Origin: Mangifera indica
Taxonomy: Eukaryota > Streptophyta > Magnoliopsida > Sapindales > Anacardiaceae
Length of the DNA: 64,000 nt
Reading direction: 5' to 3'
NCBI RefSeq assembly: GCF_011075055.1
Contig: NC_058151.1
Coordinates: 1,364,001-1,428,000 of the forward strand
Part shown: one piece after another, positions 12,448-24,671 of the stretch
Position numbering within the stretch: position 1 is the stretch's first letter
How the letters are laid out: the number at the start of each line of letters is the position of its first letter
Made by a program: the position numbers and the translations under genes
The notes under the pieces: generated by a model
What the model was told of the DNA's origin: nothing
What the model saw: only the letters and a program-made list of their open reading frames with translations
The model's database searches: none

Positions 12448-15400
12448 GCGGGAAAAAAAACAGTCTGCCAAATCTCATTGAAAGGAATCCAATCCACACA
12501 TAACAAAAAAGAAAGAAAAGAAAATTGCATAGGAGAAGAATATGATTCTATTTTCATTTTTAATATTTAGTTTGGAGTAATGTGTAATGCATGAATATAA
12601 TGATTATGACTAGTGAGAAGAAGAGAGAATTTGGTGCTGTTGTTGCGTGTATAGTGATGGGTCATTATGAAAAATTTGAAACAGAATCCTTATTTGGATC
12701 TTCTGTTGATCTTTCCGGTCTTCGTTTTCTGCAAATTTCAGCATGAGCTTATGATGGTATCTTTGAAAGTTTCGAGCTTCAACAACCAATTTCCAGAGCA
12801 AAGCTGTTCTGATTCTGAAACAACTCATATGACTTAACGTTACATCACATTACACCCCCCATACTTCCACATTTTCTCTCTCCCATTTCCATTTTCTCGG
12901 TATTTCAACTTCACAAGACAAATTTCTCGGTGGGATTTTGATTAGTCATAATAAGCCAAATGGGTTGCATCAGGGTTTCAAAACAAAAGCCAACTAATTG
13001 ATCATATGGGCCATTTAATAATATAATGCCTTTCTTCTGGTACATGTTTCCTTGTCTGGGAAATTTGATAGTTCACCAAACTGAATTTTTACCGTGGTTG
13101 ATGCAACTTGAGCGAAGAGATGGCAATGATACAGATAGGAGTTGAATATTTTAATATCTGTTTCTGTCTTTGTATGAGAAACATTTTTCCATCCTTGATA
13201 CAGGAGATTCTTTTTCCCAGAAAAAATTCTCCTCTTTCTCTCTAGTCTTGTGAAAGAAATTTCACACTCTTTCCTTTTTATGTCTGTTAAAAAAATAATA
13301 GAAAATTATTAGATATCAGTAAATATTTGTAATAATTTAAATTTTTTAAAGGTAATTCAATATGTAAAAATGAATATTTGTATTAATTCAAAATTTTTAA
13401 AAATAATTTAACATACAAAAATTTAAAAAATATATTAAAAAAAAAAAGAAAACAGATCAAGGTATATTTATCATTGTTCCTATCATTTTTTTAATTACGG
13501 GATTTTTTGCTTTCAATGAGAGAATAGAGGTGGATTAGAGTTCCAATTTTGCATGAAGAATTGTCAATCTCTAGTTATGTTACTTGAAATAACATTAATC
13601 TCCGAGGAAGATAAGTATGAGTTGAATTTTATCGGAGGTTGAGCCGTTGAACTGAAGTCTCCATAAGCAAAGGAGAAGAAAAAACAAAAAAAAGTTTGAC
13701 TGAAAGCTAAAGCTAATAAGAGGGGGGCATTAGGGGCGTTAGGTTAGAAAAGAACTGTGAAAGGAGAGCCAAAGGGTTTCTTTAAACTCAAAAGATGAAT
13801 AAATAAGCTTTGGAATGGACATATGAATGAATGTGATGATCTTTTTCTTTCTCTCTCAGTAAAATCATTCTGGCAACATTCTGTTTTTGAAAAGTACTTT
13901 TGAACAGTAAGAAAAGCATTACATTTGCTCTTGTTTAAAGTCTAATTTTCCATTCAAAAGTGGAAAAAGCACATTCATAGTCATACTCATGCACTTGCAG
14001 AAGCTGATGCCCCCCCATAGCCATTCTTTCTGCTTAGAAAATTCAATCTGCCTCCTCGTTCCTGCCTAGAAACTAAACATGTCAATTCTGCCTTTGAAAT
14101 TAGGTATTCGGTCTGCCCTTTTTCAACAAAGAAAAAATTAGATATAAATTAGAATGATTAAAATCCTCGTAATAAAAAATGAGACTAAGATAAAGATATC
14201 TTAAAATATCTCTTCCTTTACATATTTTCTAAACTATTGTATATGAAATTACCATTCAAAATTTTGAATCATTACATTACATATATGTTTTATTATTTAA
14301 TAAATATTATATTTTCTCTAAAGAAATGGTGAGGGAAAAATATAGAAAATTTTCCCAATAGGAAAGAAGAGGAAAAGGAGGGTTGCTATCCTTGCCCTTC
14401 TTTGTCAGGATGAGTTTAGTTTGTTTTCAAATCCTTATTTGTAGGCTTGTTGTGTTCTTTTGCATAATATATTTTACTTATCAAACAAAAAAAAAAGAGA
14501 AAAAAAGAGAGCAATTTCTATCGTTGGAAGAGATGAAGATTCTCATTATTCTTATATCAGACATAGACCAAGATGAAAAAAGTTTATCTTACAAAACAAG
14601 GATGATGATTAAAGCAATCAATCTCCACCTATTCCATTGTCATCTCTAATAGAAATCCCCATAAAACTATTCTTATTACATGTTTTCATGTACTCTTATA
14701 ATCTAAGAATACCCAATTTCAGAACAAACATGAAAGTTATTGAAGACGTAGTTATTCTCTTATTTGGAATCTTGTACCTGAACAAAGATGAACATATTTT
14801 CTTATATTTATTATTTAGAAAAAAATGGGCATTCATAAATGCAAGCTGTCGAGGAAGAGAGAGATGTGAGACAAAAAATGACAAGAAACATCATAAATTC
14901 TGAGACTGGAAAATTTGAAGTTTCAAATTCAAACCAAAAATTAATTGGAGCATTATATGGACGAGGAATAATGCCAAAATAAATGCCCACAAATCCCTCA
15001 TTCCAAATAACAGGGCAAAATCATATGGGCCAGGAAGGGAAACATTAGTTCTTAGATTTATAAGTTGACTCTTCAACCCAATTATCCTTTTTTCTTTATT
15101 TCAACTATGAATTTTAGTTCATTGCATCAAGAGGCAAGCTGACACAAAGAGGATGGAGAGAGCTACAAGTGTCAAATTTATGAGAAGGTGAAGAAATAAA
15201 TGCAATGTACAATTAGGAGACAAAATGAAAACAAAGACCAGGCACCATGTCTTGATTCAAGGACCTTGAAATTTGACATGTTTCGTCTCTGGATATTGTT
15301 TATAAATTTGTTTCAAGTCTTAATCAGAAGGAAGTTAGAGGATGAAGTAGAATTTTGTGGGGTAATATTCCAACAATGGCATAGTTGTTGGAGAAAATTA

Positions 15401-16240
15401 TCTGGGAAAATTGAAGATACTGGTTGAGTTCAGTGGATCTAAGGCTAGATTTGATTAGTAATAAATGGTGTTGAAACCTAGATTTGTATAATGGACTAAT
15501 TATGAGACAAGACAAAAGGCAGATGAGTTAGATATTAAATTAAGCTAAAGATGAGCGGAAAACACAAAGTTTAGTGCAGTGTGCTGCCTACTTAAAGCAC
15601 AAACATTTATAGTAGTGCTGTGCACAGTAATCAACAAAGAAAGGAGAAAAACAGTTTCTGCAAATAAAAGCTAAAAATATAAGATTGATGTCCTTTGTCC
15701 CCAATGGGAAGTTGGAGGAGCAAAGGTGGGTGTTATCCAAAAAAGAGTATGGATTCGAAGCTTAGTAACACTAAATTCTTGTCTAATAATTGTGAGACCA
15801 ATAAGTAAATGTAAAGTTTTACTAAATATGATCGGTTTAACCCTAAAATGACGGTGGACTCAAATTAGAGGTTTCTCGTTTATAAGAAAAATTGGAGGTT
15901 CTTTGTAGATGCTGCATTCTGAGGCAATCCTACACTGTTAAACTGGTCTATTGTGTGGTAGGGGCCAAACAATTATCATGTTGGTCCTGGGCTCATGAAG
16001 TAGTGAAAAGGGTCAAGCCCAATTTCAGTAATATAGGCAAAAGAGTGATTATTCGGCTTATTTAAGGAAGCCCAGACGCCGGCCTGGAGAAAATTTGTTG
16101 AAGGTTTAGGGTAGAGAAGGCGGGGGTAGAAATCCTGTTGTCAGGCTTATTTAGCGTTTCTGATATGATTATTAGGCTTATGTAGGGTTACTGATTTTCT
16201 TTGCTTGTTCCTTCTCATCCACGGTGGAGGACAAAATTTA
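12448..16240. other. Intergenic; MAKR 3' UTR then unassigned sequence
   Basis: The first 200-400 bases are probably 3' UTR. Beyond that no gene was recognised; open frames at 14383-15515 overlap on both strands and have no motifs. A GC-richer section at about 15930-16240 has a TATA-like 'ttatttaagg' near 16060, but no frame follows it. Confidence 0.35.
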
Positions 16241-16731
16241 GGGAGTATTTGGTTTGAGTAATATTTTATTATGAAAAATTAAATTATCTTGAAGATAGAT
16301 TATTTAAAAGATTACTAAACATAAATTATTACTATATTTGATAAAATTTGGTGGGTATAAATAATTATTATATTTATTTAAAGGTAATAAAAGAATACTA
16401 ATAAATTATTTTACTTAAATATCTTTGAATATAGTTATTTTTAAATATTTTATATTATTTATTATATTAATTAAAATAAATTTATTTTTATCTCAAAAAA
16501 TTAATGAATAATAATATAATTATAATAAAATCAATAGTACTTTGATAATCTTTTAATACCTAAGATGAAGATAGTAATTAGATTATCACTTATATTATCT
16601 ACTACGTCAACATTAGTAATAGAAGATTATCATAATATTTTAATATTGGTAAACCAAACAAGGTAATATAAGTAAAAAAAAAAAAAGATTACCGAAGTAA
16701 TCTTTAAATCTTTATAACCAAATGACCCTTT
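16241..16731. mobile_element. 480 bp MITE, near full length
   Basis: It starts 'gggagtatttggtttgagta' and ends in sequence whose reverse complement is 'aagggtcatttggttataaa', so short terminal inverted repeats built on TTTGGTT are visible. The interior matches 38871-39338 (opposite orientation) and 44436-44912. It is AT-rich and non-coding. Confidence 0.6.
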
Positions 16732-18056
16732 AGGGTTAGGGTGTCTTTCCTAATTTAGGCCATGGATCAAGAACATTAAGGAAATAAATCTTCTTGTTAC
16801 GAAAAATTTTCGCTTACATCACCCACAAGAGCTATGACCCCTATCTCACTCTCTTTGGCCACGTTCATCTTGAATGAATTGAACTTAAATTAGAGTTCTA
16901 ACTCAATAGTTTGGATCAAATTCGAAGATTTGTTGAATATTCACCTCTCTGAAATTTTATATTCGAATCAAATTTAAGCTAATTTTTGTTTAAACTCAAT
17001 TCAATTATAATTCATACCTACCCAACTGACTTTCTACTACAAGTATAGTTGAGTTTAGGACCCAAATTGATAATCATCATAATGTTATAAATCTCATTGA
17101 GTGATGTAAACAAGTAAACACAACCTTGAAATCTTGGTCTATTGTATAGTGTTTCTAAGAAGATTAGGCCTTAATGGTGATGGTGTTCGTCTCCGAAACC
17201 CACGGTGGCAAGAAAATGACGGCAAGAATTGCGCATCGAAAGAAAGCTCAAAAGAGTTGGGCATAGAGTAAGCTTAGCAAGCTAACTGTAGAAAGAAACC
17301 TTCAGTATTTCACTTCCTTGATAATTGTTGTGCAAAGATGGTTGCTGTATACACATGTTTAGATAAATCTGAAATGAAATTCTGAACGAACTGCTAAAAT
17401 TATAGGTCAAGGGAAGGGAAAAGAAGGCAGTAGAATAGAATCTTACAGAAAATACAGCTTGCATCAAGAGATTTACTCTGAAATCGATAGGACATCTTTT
17501 CACAGTGTGGTCCTTAGCTACATCTTTTCACAGTCGTCTTCTTTCAAGTATCTCAAGATTTTTTTACAAGTTTGCTAAGGGATGTCGATAGGAAATTGCA
17601 TGAACTAGCTGAGCTTGTTAACAACGTAAGAGATATCAGGCCTCGTAATGGTTGCATATTGAAAAGCCTCAATGGTTCTTCTGTTTTAGCAAGCTTATGG
17701 CCAGCCCAGTCGTCCTTGGTTTGATGCAATCTTAGCAACTCTCCATATAATTTAATATATGAGAAATTGCCAGGCTTCTCCACATAAATTAAAAAAAAAA
17801 AAAAAGCCTAGGGGATATGGTATTAACAGACTGTAAACTAGAATTTTCACATGTAACCTTCATGTGATAGTTTAAATAGCAAAAATGAGAAAGTCAAATA
17901 ACAAGAAGGGTATAAATTTGAAACCTATCGACAGTATATTAAAATTAAACTATTGACTTACCTAATATAATAATTATAAAGTCAGTCATTAAATCTAGAA
18001 ATTGATTTGCTTAATGTGACTTGACAGTTGGGTTTAGATTATGCTTGCCATTTGAA
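16732..18056. other. Intergenic, possible degenerate gene fragment near 17536-17727
   Basis: Most of this stretch shows nothing. At 17557-17727 the + strand reads open through LLRDVDRKLHELAELVNNV and onward to a stop at about 17725, and this segment is less AT-rich than its surroundings. It could be a decayed exon, but no family was recognised and no splice structure is supported. Confidence 0.25.
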
Positions 18057-18117
18057 CCTCTTCCTCTTCCCCTTCCTCTTCCTCTTCCTCTTCCTCTACC
18101 TCTACCTCTACCTCTCC
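18057..18117. repeat. Pyrimidine microsatellite (CTTCCT/CTCTAC)n
   Basis: A run of CTTCCT hexamers grades into CTCTAC hexamers. It is simple sequence. Confidence 0.85.
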
Positions 18118-18495
18118 CACTTGGATTTTGATTCCTCCATTATACATTTTGGTTGGCTACAAATTAGATTAGAGACAGGTGCTTCTTTTGTTGGCATGGA
18201 GAAGTGAGCATAGAGTTTAGTGTAACATGATAATGTAAAATTCGGTTTTTCTAAAGATATTATTTATTTTAAACACATAATTTATCTTATATTTATTACA
18301 GTTTTGCTTTTAAGTTAGTTTATTCGTATCCATCATAGTTTTGTTTTCAAACTAATTTATCTATATCAATAATGATTTTATTTTTTAGTTTTGTAACTCA
18401 AAATACAAGTTACAAAAATAGTCTTTTTTAAGTTGGGTTACAAAACCCAACTTTAATTTTAATTTTATGATAATTTTTCTTTTTCTTATATTTAA

Positions 18496-19090
18496 TTATG
18501 GGATATTAATTAAAATAAGCAAAAAATTTTCCGCTTATACTTTTTTAGGCAAACGCACAGTAGTTTTACTTTTATAAGCAAATTTTTTTGTAACTCCAAA
18601 AATACCCTCCCAGCCCTGTAGCTGTAGGCGCTGGAAGGAAGGTGTGGTGCACGCGGTGCGTACGCAGTGCGTGCGGTGCGCGCGGTGCGTACCCAGTGTG
18701 CAGTGCGTACAGAGTGAGCACACCCTCATATAATATATATAAACAACTGCATGCACACTTTCTTATATATATATATTAAATAATATAATATAATATTTAA
18801 AAAATATAATAAATAAATAAATATATATTTAATATAATATAGATAAATAATAATAATAATAATAATAATTTTTAAATATATATTATATTATTATATATAT
18901 TTAAAAATTATTATTATTATTTTTATATATTATATTAAATATTATAATATTTAATATATATATATATTTATTATATATAAAAGAGAAAGGGTGCGCGCAG
19001 TGCGTGTGCAGTGCGCGCACCCTTTCTCTTTTATAAGAAAGGGTGCGCGCACTGCGCACACACTGCACGTACCTTTCTCTTATATATATA

Positions 19091-19147
<57 letters not shown>

Positions 19148-19385
19148 TAAAATATTTAAAAAATATAATAAATATATATATATAATAAATATTATAATAT
19201 TTAATATAATATATATAAATAATAATAATAATAATTTTTAAAAAATATAATAAATAAATATATATATATTAAATATTATAATATATATTTAAAAATTATT
19301 ATTATTATTATTTATGTATATTATATTAAATATTATAATATTTAATATATATTTATTTATTATATTTTTTAAATATTATATTATA

Positions 19386-19435
<50 letters not shown>

Positions 19436-19589
19436 TGCGCACACCCCCGCACTCTATACGCACAGCACGCACCACACGGTATTTTTGGAGTTATAAAAAA
19501 ATTTGCTTATAAAAGTAAAACTATTATGTGTTTGCCTAAAAAGGTATAAGCGAAAAATTTTTTGCCTATTTTAATTAATATCCCCATAA
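18496..19589. mobile_element. Fold-back element, 1.1 kb, with about 110 bp terminal inverted repeats and GC-rich hairpins
   Basis: The left arm 18496-18606 and right arm 19479-19589 are nearly perfect reverse complements; both carry 'ggatattaattaaaata', 'ttttacttttataagcaaat' and 'aactccaaaaatacc'. Inside lie GC-rich GTGCG islands (18636-18722, 18991-19072, 19435-19480), AT microsatellites (about 19094-19142 and 19391-19432) and mirror-image TA/TAA tracts, so the interior is itself largely palindromic. There is no coding capacity. The structure fits a non-autonomous fold-back transposon or large MITE. Target-site duplication was not clear. Confidence 0.75.
18982..19080. repeat. Nested perfect hairpin inside the fold-back element
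   Basis: The 17-base arms 18982-18998 and 19013-19029 are perfect complements around a 14-base loop. The whole block 18982-19029 also pairs with 19036-19080 across a loop of about six bases, so two alternative GC-rich foldings exist. A transcript crossing this region would form a stable stem. Confidence 0.8.
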
Positions 19590-20371
19590 ATAAAGCTCAT
19601 ATTCATATAAACTGTAAAAAAAAATATTGTTTTTCCTCAATGCATCTCCAAGCATCTCTATTCCCAAGATAAAATTTTTAAATATATATTAAATTATTAT
19701 ATATACTTTATTCCCAATACTTTAATTAATAAATAGTTTTGTCAATGAGTGCTTCTTCCATATGCATGTGTCAGTATGCCAAGATTTCCCAATATTTTTA
19801 ATTTATTATAAAATATATATTAAATTATTAAATCATTTTGCCCATGCATGCTCTCTTCCAGATATGCCTACATTCGATTTCTAATTTATTATAAAATATA
19901 TCTTAAATTATTATATATGTATCTCATCTAAGATTTTAATTTTTTATAAAATATATATTAAATTATTAAATTATTTTGTCAATGCATGTTCTATTCCCCG
20001 GAATATATATATATATATATATACACATACACATATACACACACATATACATAAGTTATTCATGAATATAATTATTGTAATTATGATCTATAATTTATTT
20101 TATTAATAATTATTGAATATTTGATTTTACATGATTTAACCAAATAATTTTATAGTCTGTAATTTAGTTATTCTTGTTTGATTTGAATATTATTTATAGA
20201 TAAAAGTTTCTCTATAATTAAATTGATTTATTTATGTTTTTAATTTGTAAATTTTATTTTAGTTGTGTAGTACGCTGCCAAGAAGAATAATTGATGATTT
20301 ATGTGATTTGGTTGATTTTTTTGATGAATTTTAGCAAATTATTGGTGATACTGAATTTGGATTAACTATTA
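19590..20371. other. AT-rich flank of the hAT pseudogene
   Basis: No gene was recognised. Several copies of an 'aaaatatatattaaattatta' phrase recur at about 19680, 19810, 19890 and 19950 next to 'atgcatg' phrases, so this is a decayed short tandem array. A TA/CA microsatellite lies at 20005-20050. Confidence 0.4.
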
Positions 20372-22701
20372 ATGGATTCTGCTACTGGAAAGAAAAATTA
20401 TACTTTTAAAAGTAATAACAGTAGTGTGGGTTTCATAAAAAAGAATAATGATGAAGACCAAAATCCATTGTGGAAATATGTCACAAAAATTGAAAAACTT
20501 GGGGAATTAGGAGATACATGCAAATGGTTTTGTAATTTTTGTTATTAAGAAAGACAAGAGACTTATACTAAAATTAAAGCTCACTTATTAAAAATTACAA
20601 AGAAAGGGATCGGTGTTTGTTCTAAAGCAAAATTTGAAGATTTAGTAAAAATGAGAAAATTAAATAATGAAGCTACCAATAGGATTTATAATTCTCAACC
20701 TAAGCAAGTGTTGTTGCCTAGTAGTACTGCTAATGTAAATCAATCATTGTCTTTATCTTTACTATCATCGAGTGGACCAAATCCTTTTTCAAATAAGAGA
20801 AAAGTTGATGATTCTCCTATTGCTAAATCTTTTGACATACAAATTAGAGCTCAATTAGATGAGAAAATTGCTAGAATGTTTTACACTAGTGGTCTTCCTT
20901 TTAATTTTGCTAAGAATCCAAACTATATTAGTGTCTTTTCACTTGCAGCTAATCATTCATTGGGTGGTTATGTGCCTCCTGGGTACAATAAATTAAGAAT
21001 TACACTACTTCAGCAAGAGAAAACAAATGTAGAAGGTTATTGAAAACTGTTAAAAGCACTTAAATAGAAAAAGGTGTTAGTATTGTTAGTGATGAATGAA
21101 GTAACCCACAAAGGGGACATTTAATTAACTTCATGGGTGTTTGTGAATCTGGTCTGATGTTTATTAAAATCGTTAATTGTGTAGGTGAAGTTAAAAATAA
21201 ATATTTCATTGCTAATTTATTGAAGGAGATAATTGATAAAGTTGGTCATCAAAAAGTAGTTCAAGTAATAACTAATAATACTAAAAATTGTAAAGATGTT
21301 TTGGGAAATCATTGAAGATATGTTTCCACATATTTTATTGGAATCCATGTGTTATGCATACTCTGAATCTAACTTTGAAAAATATCTGTGCAACTAAAAA
21401 TGTGGAATCCAATCAAGAGACATATAATAAATGTCATTGGATAATTGACGTTCATGGTGATGTCATGGTAATTAAAAACTTTGTAATGAACCATTCAATA
21501 CGATTGGTTATGTTTAATCGATTTAGTCCTTTGAAACTACTTTCAGTCGTAGACACTCATTTTGCTTCTGTTGTTGTTATGCTTATTTAAATTAATTGAG
21601 GGTGCTCTAGAATCAATGATTGTACGTGAACAATGGGGACAATATAGAGAACATGATCAAGGCAAAGCAAGAGTTATTCGTGATAAGGTGTTGGATGAGA
21701 ATTGGTGGGCGAAGGTCAATTACATTTTTGCTTTTACTACACCAATTTATGATATGATTCGAGTGTGTAATACAAATAAATCATGTCTTCATTTAATTTA
21801 TGAGTATTGAGATTCTATGATTGAAAAGGTTAAATGGGTTATTTATAAACATGAAAGAAAGTTTCCAACCCAAAATTCTCCTTTCTATTTGGTGGTCTAT
21901 TGTATTTTTTATGATCTTTGGGCAAAGAGTAATACTCCACTCCATTGTCTAGCGTATTGATTGAATCTAAGGTAAATATTTAATTGAATTATATATATAT
22001 ATTTTTTCATACTTATTTTATATATTTATTTATTAAATTGGATATTAATTTGTTAACTATTTGATATATCTATTATTTGTGAAGGTTTTATAGTGACCAA
22101 TGGCTTGAAAGAGATGAAGGTAGAGTGTCTCCTCATATGGATGGGGAAATATCTATTGAGAGGAACAAATATTTTAGAAAAATCTTTTCTGAAGATGAGC
22201 GTGTTAAAACATTGGATGAGTATGCTAACTTCTCTCTCAAAAGTGGGTCGTTTGAAGATCCTAACTCAATTGGTGCTAGATTTAATACAGAACCAATGAA
22301 GTGGTACGCATGTTTTGGTTCAAATGCTCCGTTGCTTCAGAAGTTGACATTCAGAATATTTAGACAACCTAGTTCCTCCTCTTGTTGTGAAAGAAATTAG
22401 CGTACTTATTCTTTTATTCATTCAATTAGAATGAATAAATTAATTCTAAAACATGCAGAAGATTTAGTTTTTATTCATAACAATCTTCAGATTGTTGTCA
22501 AATGTTAACTCTAAGTATTATGATGATAAGGAGAAGACGTGGGATGTTGATGGAGATGACTTTGGGAGTATGAAAGATGTAGGAGTTCTTCAGTTAGTCA
22601 GCCTATCGTTAGATGAAGCGAAATTGAAGTCTGTCTTTTTTTATAAAGATGTTAATGATATAATGGATAGGGAGAATGATCAAATAGAGAAAATACAATA
22701 A
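20372..22701 (+). pseudogene. Degenerate hAT-family transposase (BED finger type)
   Basis: The frame opens at 20372 and shows a BED-type zinc-finger layout: an early Trp (PLWKYV), the cysteines of TCKWFCNFC, and then KAHLL. A TAA at 20546 interrupts it within the finger. The same frame continues to 21043. Later fragments resemble the DUF659 and central region (FMGVCESGLMFIKIV; NPCVMHTLNL; REQWGQY; RDKVLDENWW) and the hAT dimerisation region (FGSNAPLLQKLTFRI, then SSSCCERN). A TAG at 22398 stands where the family normally has Trp. Several stops and frame changes make it inactive. A complete hAT transposase is about 650-800 residues, and these pieces cover most of that in order. Confidence 0.8.
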
Positions 22702-23185
22702 ATATTTTACTATTTTTTTAATTTTTTAATTATATTTATTTGATGATTTTGATACTAAACCTTGAAAATTATTATATTGATGAAATTAATACTGAGTTTA
22801 TGGATTGATTTATTTACATTTTGATAAAATATATTGATTTATATACATGTCTATTTTTTATTTTAAAAGATGAATATATAAATATTGATTTAATTTATTC
22901 ATACATGTTTCAAGAACTTGAGCTTGTAATTTATTTTTGGTATGAAATTATTTTGTTATATGTTATTTTAAATTGTTAAAAAAAAATTGTTATATTTTTT
23001 TAATTAAAACATAAGTTATGGTATTTTTTATAAAACTTTCATATTTATAAAAAAAAAAACCGTATATTTTTTATATTTACAAGTTTTTCCAAATTTTTAT
23101 TTCTTTTTTTTGTTTAGAAAATACATTTTTACATTTCCATTTTGATGTTTTGACGTTTCGGCATTTCTGTTTCCTGTTACTTAGC
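22702..23185. mobile_element. Right-hand terminal region of the dead hAT element
   Basis: Non-coding, with T- and A-runs. Read on the minus strand from about 23185, it gives 'ggaaacagaaatgccgaaac' and later 'aacttgtaaatataaaaaat', matching the start of the insertion at 51527-52090. This marks about 23185 as the element's terminus. The opposite end was not located. Confidence 0.5.
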
Positions 23186-23217
23186 TTGAAAACAACACTA
23201 TTGGATTCATTTATTTA

Positions 23218-23389
23218 AGAGCAATACTATGTGTACCCATTTTGGGTACATAAATATATACACACTCATATGTGTCATCATATGATTGGTTATTGTTTTA
23301 TTCTTAATTTAAAATCATCCAATCACATGATGACACATATAAATGTGTATATATTTGTGTACTCAAAATGGGTATACATAGTTTTATTG
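23218..23389. mobile_element. Palindromic MITE, 172 bp, in a UGT 3' UTR
   Basis: Terminal inverted repeats of about 70 bp cover most of the element ('actatgtgtacccattttgg' on the left, its near complement 'tgggtatacatagt' on the right), with a central 'cccaatcacatgatgacac' type core. It is flanked by the 8-base direct repeat TTTATTTA at 23210-23217 and 23390-23397. It interrupts a 3' UTR sequence that is continuous in the UGT copy near 37930-37990. Confidence 0.75.
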
Positions 23390-23432
23390 TTTATTTAATT
23401 TCGTTCATCAATATATCAGCATTAAATGTAAC

Positions 23433-23777
23433 TCATTTCAAGTGGGTGCTACTAAAAGACTCGGCCAATTTGGCCAAGGCAAAACGAGATGACCCACCTT
23501 CCTTCATGGCCACCGCAGCTCCGTTTTCCATTGCTTTAACTCGCTCTCTCGTGACTTTTCCCTTATCTGACTCCATCAACTCACTCACTCGTTTCTCTAA
23601 CTCGATTGCACTCACCAGCCCCTCCTCTGACACGTTCACTGGTAAAGCAATCTTCATTTCCTCGGCCAAGAAAGTTTTATTCATCTTTTGCTCTGCATAC
23701 AGAGGCCAAGCCAACATTGGCAGCCCAGCACATACTGCTTCCAGAATTGAGTTCCAGCCACAATGAGTGACGAGCCC
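23433..23777 (-). pseudogene. UGT88-type 3' fragment (PSPG second half to C-terminus)
   Basis: It encodes the last ~115 residues of a family-1 glycosyltransferase, from [17 protein letters not shown] through [17 protein letters not shown] to the stop at the low-coordinate end. Coding similarity to the intact genes stops abruptly near 23777. The following sequence instead matches flank found at about 42610-42720, so the 5' three quarters of the gene were removed by one deletion. The frame that remains is open, but without the acceptor domain and most of the donor site it cannot be an enzyme. Confidence 0.88.
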
Positions 23778-23929
23778 ATATATAATATTGTTTTAAATGT
23801 ATTAATTGACCGATAGATTATAATGAAGGGCATGAAGAGTCCCATGCCGCCATGCTTCTTTTGTTTTTACGCGTACTCTTGTTTAGATTTTCAATATGAA
23901 AATATGTCAGATCATGAAAATTTATAACT

Positions 23930-24400
23930 CCTCAAGAGGAACATCCAAGTTGTATTGGAAGACAAATAATGTAAAATTCCTCTCTCTAAACTTCTCGAAT
24001 CTTCAACTTTAAGCTACTATTTTCAGTAAGATTGATCAATGGTTGAGATCTCTGATAGTGTTTTTGTACAAATATCCAAGTTGTGTTGTATTTATATCAT
24101 CCATCAATAAAAGAATTGAGACATTTTCTTGAATTTTTCGGTTATTCTCTTAGTTCTGTTCATGGTATCAAAGTTTAAGACTAATATTACTATTTAATGG
24201 TCAATTTTTTAGGAAATTTCTTGCTTTCTACTCTTATTATCAATGTCATTAAAACCCTAGATGAGAGGTGCTTGAGAACGAACCAATCTTTACTGTCATT
24301 ACCTTTGATTTTGTAAATCATTTCTCTTATGCTCACACAAAATAACCGTCCTCTCTCGAAATCACAAATCTTACTTGCAATCAGAGTTTATTACCTTGAA
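23930..24400 (+). mobile_element. LTR-retrotransposon remnant with primer-binding site
   Basis: The sequence looks like the end of an LTR ('tatcatccatcaataaaaga', 'attttcttgaatttttcggt') followed at about 24164-24174 by TGGTATCAAAG, one base off the initiator-Met-tRNA primer-binding site. Downstream is a short leader and 'tcattaaaaccctagatgag'. A sister copy lies at about 47600-47880. No polyprotein follows. Confidence 0.6.
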
Positions 24401-24671
24401 GACTCAAAAAAACTTTTATTCAACTATGCTCAATCATAAGCTTTTTTTTCACTTTAATTCAAGTAAACTCAAAAAAAACTTATCCTAATTATATGCTTTG
24501 GAAGAGAATTGACAAAATTAATTAATTGCATTGATTTTAGAAAGTATGTTTACTATAACTTCTAAATTTCAATTTGCATGTGAAACCTAGAGTACATACC
24601 CTTCTGCCATTTGCACCTAAAAGACTCTTAAACCCTTACTTTCTCTAATAATTACAATAATGCCTATAGTA
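24401..24671. repeat. Duplicated flank block of the UGT cluster
   Basis: The section around 24536-24600 matches about 49733-49795 ('agaaagtatgtttac.ataa'), and 24625-24665 matches about 48370-48405 ('cttaaaccctt..tttct'). It belongs to the segmental duplication carrying the UGT genes. Confidence 0.5.

Noticed and set aside
18982..19080. Rho-independent-type terminator or CRISPR-like repeat
   Set aside because: The context is a eukaryotic fold-back transposon; repeats are not regularly spaced and no bacterial genes are present.
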